Source of the DNA: Cervus elaphus
Lineage: Eukaryota > Chordata > Mammalia > Artiodactyla > Cervidae
DNA length: 64,000 bases
Direction: 5' to 3'
Assembly (NCBI RefSeq): GCF_910594005.1
Contig: NC_057815.1
Span: 80,833,552 to 80,897,551, forward strand
The notes below the pieces were generated by a model that had not been told where the DNA came from, ran no database searches, and saw only the letters and a list, made by a program, of their open reading frames with translations. A program made the translations under genes and the position numbers. Shown piece by piece: positions 56,821-64,000 of this stretch. How positions within the stretch are numbered: position 1 is the stretch's first letter; each line of letters opens with the position of its first letter.

Positions 56821-57388
56821 GTGGCGCTGGAGCGGTGGCTGCGGCATGGGGCAACTGTGAGGAGATACCCCACTTCCAAGGGCAGAGAAGCCCCAGCAAG
56901 GTGGTAGGAGGGACAAAGTCACATTTAGAATCAAACACGATACCCACCAGAGATGCTCAGAAAGATGAAACAAACCTTGTGTGCACCAGGACCCAGAGAG
57001 CCCACAGAGACTGAGACAGAACTGTGTTTGCGTGTCTCCTGGGGCAGCAGAGGCCTGCCGCAGGGACAGGGCTGTGGGTGCAGCAGACCTGGGTGAGGCA
57101 TAAACCCTCTTGGAGGAGGTTGCCATTAACCCCACCACAGAGCTGCCAGAACTGACGCAGGACTGGGGAAACAGGCTCCTGGAGAGAACAAACAGAACCT
57201 TGCACGGGGACCAGGAGAAGGGAGCAGTGACCCCGCAGAGACTGACCCAGACTTGCCCGTGAGTGTCCAGGAGTCTCTGGCAGAGGTGTGGGTCGGCGGT
57301 GGCCGGCTGTGGCCTGCTGCAGGGTTGGGGGCACTAGGGGACATTTTGAAGGAGATTGCCATTCTCTTCATTACCTCCACCACAGTTT
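56821..57388 (+). mobile_element. BovB 5' leader region
   Basis: A GC-rich, CpG-containing block unlike its AT-rich surroundings: 'ggcgctggagcggtggctgc', 'gagatgctcagaaagatgaa', 'cttggaggaggttgccatta', 'gagactgacccagacttgcc', 'gtgtccaggagtctctggca', 'gagattgccattctcttcat', 'tacctccaccacagttt'. I recognise this wording as the untranslated leader of BovB, with internal near-repeats of the 'gagactga(c/g)' and 'ggag..ttgccatt' units. It stops at 57388 exactly where an inverted BovB begins. Recognition is from memory and should be checked against the consensus. Confidence 0.65.
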
Positions 57389-57841
57389 CAGTTCAGTTCA
57401 GTCGATCAGTCGTGTCTGACTTTTTGCAACCCCATGGACTGCAGCACGCCAGGCCTACCTATCCATCACCAACTCCCGGAGTTTACTCAGACTTGGGTCC
57501 ATTAAGCCGGTGATGCCATCCAACCATCTCACCTTCTGTCATCCCCTTCTCCTCCTGCCCCCAATCTTTCCCAGCATCAGGGTCTTTTCAAATGAGTCAG
57601 CTCTTCACATCAGGTGGCCAAAGTATTGGAGTTTCAGTTTCACCATCAGTCCTTCCAATGAACACCCAGGACAGACCTGCTTTAGGATGGACTGGTTGGA
57701 TTTCCTTGAAGTCCAAGGGACTCTCAAGAGTCTTCTCTAACACCACAGTTCAAAAGCATCAATTCTTTGTCACTCAGCTTTCTTTATAGTTCAACTCTCA
57801 CATCTATACATGACCACTGGGAAAAAAACCATAGCCTTGAC

Positions 57842-58117
57842 TCAATGGACCTTTGTTGACAAAGTAATGTCTCTGGTTTTTAATATGTTGTCTAGGTTGG
57901 TCATAACTTTCCTTTCAAGGAGTAAGTGTCTTTTAATTTCATGGCTGCAGTCACCATCTGCAGTGATTTTGGAGCCCAGAAAAATGAAGTCAGTCACTGT
58001 TTCCACTGTTTCCCTATCTATTTGCCATGAAGTGATGGGACCAGATGCCTTGATCTTAGTTTTCTGAATGTTGAGCTTTAAGCCAACTTTTTCACTCTCC
58101 TCTTTCACATTCATCAA
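57842..58117 (-). pseudogene. BovB RT thumb region fragment
   Basis: Open frame of 91 codons downstream (in element sense) of the YADD box: 'VKEESEKVGLKLNIQKTK', 'DFIFLGSKITADGDCSHE', 'KVMTNLDNILKTRDITL'. It belongs to the same element as the 58190-58792 fragment. Confidence 0.85.
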
Positions 58118-58189
58118 GAGGTTGTTTAGTTCTTCTTCACTTTATGCCACAAGGGTGGTGTCATCTGCATATCTGAGGTTATTGATATT

Positions 58190-58792
58190 TCACCCAGCAA
58201 TCTTAATTCCAGCTTGTGCTTCCTCCAGCCCAGCGTTTCTCATGATGTACTCTGCATATAAGTTAAATAAGCAGGGTGACAATATACAGCCTTGACATAC
58301 TCCTTTTCCTATTTGGAACCAGTCTGTTGTTCCATGTCCAGTTCTAACTGTTGCTTCCTGACCTGCATACAGGTTTCTCAAGAGGCAGGTCAGGTGGTCT
58401 GGTATTCCCGTCTCCTTTAGAATTTTCCACAGTTTATTGTGATCCACACAGTCAAAGGCTTTGGCATAGTCAATAAAGCAGAAATAGATGTTTTTCTGGG
58501 ACTCTCTTGCTTTTTTGATGATCCAGCAGATGTTGGCACTTTGATCTCTGGTTCCTCTGTGTTTTCTAAAACCAGTGTGAACATCTGGAAGTTCACAGTT
58601 CATATATTGCTGAAGCCTGGCTTGGAAAATTTTCAGCATTACTTTACTGGCATGTGAGATGAGTGCAATTGGGCAGTAGTTTAAGCATTCTTTGGCGTTG
58701 CCTTTCTTTGGGATTGGAATGAAAACTGGCCTTTTCCAGTCCTGTGGCCACTGCTGAGCTTTCCAAATTTGCTGACATATTGAGTGCAGCAC
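58190..58792 (-). pseudogene. BovB reverse transcriptase fragment, 200 codons
   Basis: Open frame covering RT fingers and palm: 'WPQDWKRPVFIPIPKKGN' near the start, 'CPIALISHASKVMLK', 'NIYFCFIDYAKAFDCVDH' (motif A with the catalytic aspartate), 'GVCQGCILSP' (motif B, Arg of the usual GVRQG changed to Cys). It ends at a TGA just before the Y-A-D-D box, and a TAA follows just after that box, so the polymerase is split at its active site. The first Met is internal to the family's ORF. Confidence 0.88.
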
Positions 58793-59104
58793 TTTCAGAG
58801 CATCATCTTTGAAGATTTAAAATAGCTCAACTGGAATTCCATCACCTCCACTAGCTTTCTTCGTAGTGACGCTTCCTAAGGCCCATTTGACTTTACATTC
58901 CAGGATACCTGGCTCTAGGTGAGTGTAAGTAATCACACCATGGTGATTATCTGGGTCGTGAAGATCTTCTTTGTACAGTTCTTCTGTGTATCCTGTATGT
59001 CTGCAAAGACCCTATAAATCACATGTAGTTAATATGTGTGGGAGAGGTCCCCTTCACCTCTTCTCTACCTTCTCTCATGTTAGCCCTGATGTCATTCAAG
59101 TAAA

Positions 59105-59335
59105 TTTGAAAGACCTTCTGGCTGATTCAATTTTTAAAAATTAAGCTTCAGAAAAAAATGTTTCTTTTCACATCCTTTATTTGAAAGTCTATTTTATCTG
59201 ATATGAGTATTGCGACTCCTGCTTTCTTTTGGTCTCCGTTTGCATGAAATATTTTTTTCCAGCCCTTCACTTTTAGTCTGTATGTGTCTCTTGTTTTGAG
59301 GTGGGTCTCTTGTGGCCAGTTTCCTCATCCTTTTA
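59105..59335 (-). mobile_element. L1 ORF2 fragment, antisense
   Basis: 'ttgaaagtctattttatctg', 'atatgagtattgcgactcct', 'gctttcttttggtctccgtt', 'gtctgtatgtgtctcttgtt' is antisense of the L1 ORF2 endonuclease-RT linker region, a motif commonly seen in mammalian L1s. The left limit is uncertain. Confidence 0.75.
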
Positions 59336-59996
59336 AAGCATTTTCTCCCAGAATACTAAAATGTGAGGGAAGAATTTAAAAAGTCAGACAGGCAACTTTT
59401 ATAGTCCTGATAACAAACAGCTTTTCCTAGACCAGTACAAATAAAATTTCAAATCAAGTTCCATAAACAATGATAGTATATTCATTTCAGAGCTTAATCA
59501 ATGTTATTAATTCATGACTGACCTTATAATTAATGTAAATGTAGTTGTGGTAGTAGAAATATTGTTTGATACATATCCCATCTATTCATAAAATCTTCCC
59601 TGCTCTTCCTGTTCCATTTGATCCTTTTCTTGCTTCCTGTCCCTTCAGTTTTCTCTTTCCTTATTTCTACTCCTACCCCCATTTTAGGAAACAGTTAGTA
59701 ATTATTGGAAAGGAATACAACTTCTTCAGAAATGCCAAGGCTTTTGTCTTTGAAAATCAGATTCTTTATATAATTGGTCAATACCATGCTTCTAGAAGCC
59801 TCAAACTGTGTTAAATTGGCTTTACTTAGGTTATTTATCATGATTCTTCCAAAGAAACTTCCAAATCATTTGAGTCTTCTCCAGAGGAAATCTAGGGGAC
59901 CAAAGAAATGCTATTGTACTTAGCCTGTATCACTAAGTATCATCTGCACCACTGGGTAGATTCAAATTCTGATTTATCTTCCCCTAAGACATGAAT
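59336..59996. other. Anonymous DNA
   Basis: No assignable content; the frame at 59566-59814 (+) lacks a domain. Confidence 0.5.
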
Positions 59997-60186
59997 GTGA
60001 TTCCCTGGTGGTTCAGAGGGTAAAGAGTCTGCCTGCAGTGTGGGAGACCTGAGTTTGATCTCTGGGTTGGGAAGTTCCCCTGGAGAAGAAAATGGCAGCC
60101 CACTCCAGTATTCTTGCCTGGAAAATCCCATGGACAGAGAAGCCTGGTGGGCTACAGTCCATAGAGTCGCCAAGAGTCGGGCACCT
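59997..60186 (+). repeat. Bov-tA SINE
   Basis: Sense copy with head 'gattccctggtggttcagag' and body to 'gccaagagtcgggcacctt'. The final tail is cut short. Confidence 0.93.
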
Positions 60187-60640
60187 TAAAGGAGGTTTCT
60201 CACTTCAGAGTCTCTATTTCTTAACACAGTAGTATGTTCGAAAGGAGAGATGAAGCACTATATTTTTAACAGAGTGAAACTGGTGAAATAATCACATTGT
60301 GTGTTTCTTAAGGATTTACCGCTCAACTTCATATGTAAGGAAAAGAGACCAGTCATGACTTTTTCTGTGCTAGCTGTATGGCAGGTGGCTTGTAGAACCA
60401 TAGTCATAAGAAGACAGTTGTACACTGGCATTATCATTTGATAAAACTGTAGGCCTGCTCCTCTCCATCTATTTAAGAATTGGGAGTCAGGTCATACCAG
60501 GTAGGCAGCGGTCTGACCCTGAGAGCTCCTAATGAAGAGGTTTGTACATTTCATTTCTTCATTGATTTACATTGATGTGTGATCTAGTCCCACAAACAGT
60601 TTTTCTTCTCTTTAAGAAAAGCATTCAAACTTATAACTAC
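60187..60640. other. Anonymous DNA
   Basis: No assignable content. The segment may include the start of the L1 3' end that continues at 60874. Confidence 0.45.
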
Positions 60641-60643
60641 CAA

Positions 60644-60873
60644 GGGGAAGGGACAGTGTTAGTTGCTCAGTCGTGTCCAACTCTTTGCGACCCCATGGGC
60701 TCTAGCTTGCTAGGCTCTTCTATCTGTGGAATTTTCCAGGCAAGAATACTGGAATGGGTTGCCAATACCTTCTCCAGAGGATCTTCCTGACCCAGGGATC
60801 AAATCCAGGTCTACTACATTGCGGGCAGACACTTTACTGTTTGAACCACTGGGGAAATCCTATGGGGAAGGGA
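60644..60873 (-). repeat. Bov-tA SINE with 10-bp TSD
   Basis: Reverse-complement full-length Bov-tA at 60654-60863. The duplication 'ggggaaggga' is at 60644-60653 and 60864-60873, and the target appears to be an L1 3' UTR. Confidence 0.94.
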
Positions 60874-61123
60874 TAAAGGGATAAATTAGGAACTTGGGAC
60901 TGACATATACATACTACTATATATAAAATAGATAACTAATAAGAACTGCCACTGTATAGCATAGGGAATGCTGTTCAATACTCTGTAATAACCTATATGG
61001 GAATAGAATCTCAAGAAGAGTGGATATATCTATAACTGACTCATTTTGCCATATACCTGAAACTAACATAACATTGTAAATCAACTATGCTCCAATCAAA
61101 AAAAAAAAAAAAAAAAAAAAAAA
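60874..61123 (+). mobile_element. Artiodactyl L1 3' end with poly-A
   Basis: 'gggactgacatatacatact', 'taaaatagataactaataag', 'gtatagcatagggaatgctg', 'agaagagtggatatatctat', 'aactaacataacattgtaaa', 'tcaactatgctccaatc', then a 25-base A run to 61123. The intact poly-A suggests a fairly young copy; the Bov-tA at 60644 sits in its upstream part. Confidence 0.92.
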
Positions 61124-61224
61124 GCATTCCTGACCTTGACAGTAACTAGTCAGCTCCTAAGTATTGTATGGGAAGATATTTATATGGAAAAGGAGACACA
61201 GGTATGTGTGGATGGAAGATAAAG

Positions 61225-61605
61225 GTAAGGGTGTAACCTCCACATGATGAGATACCCTATGGACAGGTCCATGTGGCAAAGAACTGAGGGCAGCCTCTGA
61301 CTGTTGGCCCACAAAGAAATTAATCCCTCAATCCAACAGTCCTGACTGACCTGAATTCTGACAACACAACCCACATGGTCTTGAAGTAAATCCTATGCCA
61401 ATTGCCCTTTCAGATGAGACCCCAGTCCTAGCTTATGCCTTGATCACAGACTAATATAGACTGAATTGGAGGACTCAGTCAGTCATTCCTGAACTCCTAA
61501 CCCACAAAAGAAATGAGACAATAAATGTAGATTGCTCTAAGCCACTAAATTTGTGGTGTTTTTTAATGTCAAATTTTACTTGTTCGTTGCTGATATATAG
61601 GAAAG
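61225..61605 (+). mobile_element. Ancient LTR-like repeat
   Basis: 'ccctatggacaggtccatgt', 'ggcaaagaactgagggcagc', 'cagatgagaccccagtccta', 'ctcctaacccacaaaagaaa', 'gacaataaatgtagattgct', 'ctaagccactaaatttgtgg'. A well-known placental repeat with a polyadenylation-like AATAAA near its end (61519-61524); I take it to be an ERVL/MaLR-type LTR. Confidence 0.6.
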
Positions 61606-61873
61606 TGATTGGCTCTTGTATAAACATCTTTTGTGTAACCTTTCTATAATTACTAGTTTGAGAAAAGTTTTTGTTTATTCCTTTGAATTTTCTACATAGA
61701 TAATCTTGTCACTTGTGAACAGAGAATTATATATTTCTTCCCAACCAGTTTGTATATATTTTATTTCCTTTTCTTGTCTTGTTGCAATAATTAAGACTTC
61801 CAGTATGACATTGAAAAGATGTGTGAGGGTGAACATTTTTGCTTTATTCTTGATTTTAATGGAAAAGCTTTGT

Positions 61874-62155
61874 TTCTTTTTCTTTTTTTTTATTATTTTT
61901 TTCCATTTATTTTTATTAGTTGGAGGCTAATTACTTTACAATATTGCAGTGGGTTTTGTCATACATTGACATGAATCAGTCATAGATTTACATGTATTCC
62001 CCATCCCTATCCCCCCTCCCGCTTCCCTCCCCACCCCATCCCTCTGGGTCTTCCCAGTGCACCAGCCCTGAGCACTTGTCTCAGGCATCCAACCTGGGCT
62101 GGTGATCTGTTTCACCCTTGATAATATACATGTTTCGATGCTGTTCTCTCAAAAC
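61874..62155 (-). mobile_element. Young L1_BT-like 3' end nested in L1
   Basis: 'ttattagttggaggctaatt', 'cagtgggttttgtcatacat', 'tgacatgaatcagtcataga', 'gggtcttcccagtgcaccag', 'cttgtctcaggcatccaacc'. Almost identical to 44640-44890, so the two belong to the same recent L1 group. The T-rich start (61874-61917) is its poly-A in reverse. Confidence 0.92.
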
Positions 62156-62957
62156 GCTGTTAGTTGCAGGTGTTTTTGTAATCTTTATCAAGTTGAAGTT
62201 CTGTTTATAGTTTCCTGAGAGTTTTTATCCTGAGTGTTGAATTTTGTCAAATGCTTTCTCTCTATCTATTGACATGATTAACTAGATTTTTATTCTTTAG
62301 CCTGCTCATGTGATGGACTACATTAATTGATTTTTGAATATGGAATCAGGCTTGCATATTGCATACTTGGGAGAAATCCCTCTTTGGTCAAGGCATAATT
62401 TTTTACACACAGAATTGACTTGCTCATATTTTTTGAGACTTTTTGCATGTATATTCATGAGAGATACTGGTCTATAATTTTCTTGTAATGTTTTCATCTG
62501 GTTTTGGTATTAGAGTAGTCCTGGCCTTGTAGAATGAGTTAAAATATATGCCCTCTGATATATCCAACTATAATAATGGATTCATCTGTTTCTCCCTGCA
62601 GCTTTATCATTTTTTCTATGCGTTTTGGAGCTCTGTTTTAGGCACATGCAAATTAGGGATTGTATTATGTTTCCTTGGAGAATTTACTCTGTCATAATTA
62701 TAGAATGCTCCTCTTTATCCCTGAATTTATTTTTGTTTGTTTCTTTGCTTTTAATTTCTGCTCTATCAGAAATTAATATAGCTACTCCTACTTTCTTTTG
62801 ATTAGTGTTAGCATGGTATTTATTTTTCCATCTTCTGACTTTTGATCTTATATGTATCTTTTTGAGTGAGTTTCTTATCATATATAGCTGGACCTTGTTT
62901 TTTGACCAAGTCTGACAATGTTTTTTAATTTGTGTATTTAGACTGTTGGTGTTTTGA

Positions 62958-63040
62958 TTGATTATTGATCAATAATCAAATGATTATTGATACAATGGGG
63001 TTATTGATCAATTAATCAAATGATTATTGATACAATGGGA
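62958..63040. repeat. Palindrome and 39/40-bp tandem pair
   Basis: A perfect 22-bp palindrome spans 62958-62979 (half-site 'ttgattattga'). Overlapping it, 62962-63000 and 63001-63040 are two copies of a 39/40-bp unit ('ttattgatca...gattattgatacaatggg'). They lie within the old antisense L1, so the duplication arose after that insertion. Confidence 0.85.
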
Positions 63041-63160
63041 TTAATACCTACCACATTTGTCATTGCTTTTTATTCATTGCCTTTGTTCTTTGTTCCTATT
63101 TTTTTTTTCCTTTTTTTTTTTTCCTATTTTTATCTTACACCACTTTTTAGTTTTTGTGGT

Positions 63161-63611
63161 TTCAACAGGGAAATATAAAGAGAAAGAGACTTTTAGTAAG
63201 CTTGTGCCTTTTGACTGTGAGTTTCACCAATGCTTCTCTGTCTCCCTCTCCTTTCCCCAAGTTAAGATATTATGGCAAAGTGGCACAGAGTTGGGTATTT
63301 CCCTTTTCCCTTGTGGAAGTCTAGAGTGGGCTAGAGATGGGTGTAGGTTCTTCCTCCAGTTAGGTGAGGCTCTGAAAAAACCCAGATAGTTTAGTCACTA
63401 ATAAAGTAGTTTTCCTCAAGGGGAGACCTTGGTAAGAAGAGGGGATGCTTTGGTGTATTTCATTTGGTGTTTTTCCCTCTCCTGCTGGAAGCATGAGACG
63501 ACTTTTCTGCAGGTATGAGAACCTGGTCAAGCTCCAGGAGGTAAACCTTACAAAGGTGTGACGATTCCCCGTATGACCAGGTCCCCTGTAGTTTCCACCA
63601 CCACCAATGGA
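63161..63611. other. Unassigned, possibly L1 interior
   Basis: Follows the old antisense L1 without a clear break ('gcaaagtggcacagagttgg', 'gtatgagaacctggtcaagc', 'ggaggtaaaccttacaaagg'). It may be a more 5' part of that L1 or another old repeat. The 110-codon frame at 63057-63389 shows no domain. Confidence 0.4.
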
Positions 63612-64000
63612 TTTGTCTCTTATTTTAATTTTTTAATTTAAGGATAATTGCTTTACAGAATTATGTTGTTTTCTGTCAAACATCAACATGAATCAGCCAT
63701 AGGTATACATATGTCCCCTCCCTCCCATCTCCCTCCCCATCCCGCCCCTCTAGGTTGATCCAGAGCCCCTGTTTGAGTTTCCTGAGCCACACAGCAAATC
63801 CCCGTTGGCTATCTATTTTACATATCTGTGCCTCTCACCCTCTCCTCCCCTCTCCCCATGTCCATAAGTCTGTTCTCTGTGTCTGTGTCTCAATTCCTGC
63901 TTTGCAAATAATTTCATCAATACCATATTTCTGGATTCCATATGTATGTGTTAGTATATTATATTTATCTTTCTCTCTCTGACTTACTTCACTCTGTATA
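63612..64000 (-). mobile_element. Artiodactyl L1 3' end, cut by window edge
   Basis: Antisense L1 3' UTR and ORF2 end: 'atcaacatgaatcagccata', 'ggttgatccagagcccctgt', 'tccgttggctatctatttta'-like wording, 'attccatatgtatgtgttag', 'gacttacttcactctgtata' at the very end. It continues beyond base 64000. It is a different subfamily from 44631 and 61874 (about 63760-63830 differs). Confidence 0.9.

Larger units (their letters stand above)
57389..58991 (-). mobile_element. BovB 3' half, minus strand
   Basis: 1.6 kb of BovB on the minus strand, tail first ('cagttcagttcagtcgatca'), through the C-terminal domain, thumb, RT palm and fingers, ending at 'gtacagttcttctgtgta'. The longest and best-preserved BovB here. 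Motif C Y-A-D-D is intact (58160-58171), motif A block FIDYAKAFD is intact, and frames are mostly open. Two stop codons next to motif C and a frameshift near 57830 kill it. The endonuclease half is absent. Confidence 0.96.
61606..63160 (-). mobile_element. Old L1, antisense, with nested young L1
   Basis: Left piece 61606-61873 ('acttccagtatgacattgaa', 'gaacatttttgctttattct') and right piece 62156-63160 ('gagagtttttatcctgagtg', 'ttgaattttgtcaaatgctt', 'tctataattttcttgtaatg', 'agtagtcctggccttgtaga', 'atatagctactcctactttc') are consecutive antisense L1 ORF2. They are parted by the L1_BT-like end at 61874-62155. The element is old and frame-broken. Confidence 0.8.

Noticed and set aside
56957..57334. 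125-codon minus-strand frame in a GC-rich block, as a possible CpG-island gene
   Set aside because: The block is recognisable as the BovB leader. Long chance frames are expected where stop-poor GC-rich sequence occurs, and three overlapping frames are open here on both strands.
61874..62155. Target duplication around the nested young L1
   Set aside because: The flanks 'aaaagcttt' and 'aaaacgctg' are only loosely similar; I could not establish a real duplication by eye.
1..64000. CRISPR arrays, bacterial operons or other prokaryotic systems
   Set aside because: No regularly spaced repeats with unique spacers and no long gene-dense coding. The repeat content is unambiguously ruminant.

Overview
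The window looks like a gene-poor, AT-rich stretch of ruminant nuclear genome (cattle, sheep, goat or a relative). The evidence is a dense set of Bovidae/Ruminantia-specific repeats: many Bov-tA/BovA SINEs (tRNA-Glu head joined to the BovB-related body with the 'cccactccagtattcttgcctgga' core), at least eight insertions of the RTE-clade LINE BovB on both strands, artiodactyl L1 (L1_BT-like) 3' ends, and cetartiodactyl CHR-type SINEs. Older mammalian repeats (MIR, L2, MER5-like and other hAT elements, MaLR/ERVL-type LTRs, old L1) fill part of the rest. The family names come from my memory of consensus sequences; no library search was run.

I found no host protein-coding gene, tRNA, rRNA or CRISPR array. 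The longer open frames are either pieces of LINE reverse transcriptase (for example 12122-12535 +, 45235-45951 +, 58190-58792 -), antisense readings of BovB, or short chance frames. The window could be intergenic or a large intron; the sequence does not decide this.

Layout. 1-12 kb: anonymous AT-rich DNA with scattered SINEs, MIRs, L2 3' ends and one antisense LTR-like repeat (6.36-6.86 kb). 12-13.2 kb: BovB, plus strand. 13.2-23 kb: old DNA-transposon and LTR relics (hAT 13.26 kb, MLT1 15.7 kb, MER5-like 16.24 kb), MIRs, and an unclassified antisense LTR-like block (20.5-21.06 kb). 23.4-27.5 kb: BovB (minus), a 5'-inverted L1, then a nest of L2, MER5-like element and Bov-tA. 28-36 kb: SINEs, several BovB pieces, and a 5'-inverted BovB at 34.05-35.07 kb. 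36-44 kb: L2 with a hAT insertion, CHR-2, BovB, a MaLR LTR split by BovB, L1 3' ends. 44.6-45.9 kb: an L1 with 5' inversion and a perfect 20-bp target-site duplication. 46-56 kb: long anonymous stretches, an antisense L2, L1, BovB and a CHR-1-like SINE. 56.8-59.0 kb: a GC-rich BovB 5' leader joined head-on to an inverted BovB 3' half. 59-64 kb: SINEs, L1 3' ends, an LTR-like repeat, and a young L1 inside an old antisense L1.

Nothing here supports a new cellular system. The most interesting content is structural: three LINE insertions with 5' inversions (two L1, one BovB), a BovB junction that simple twin priming does not explain, headless BovA monomers with perfect target-site duplications, and an antisense reading frame that stays open in several BovB copies.
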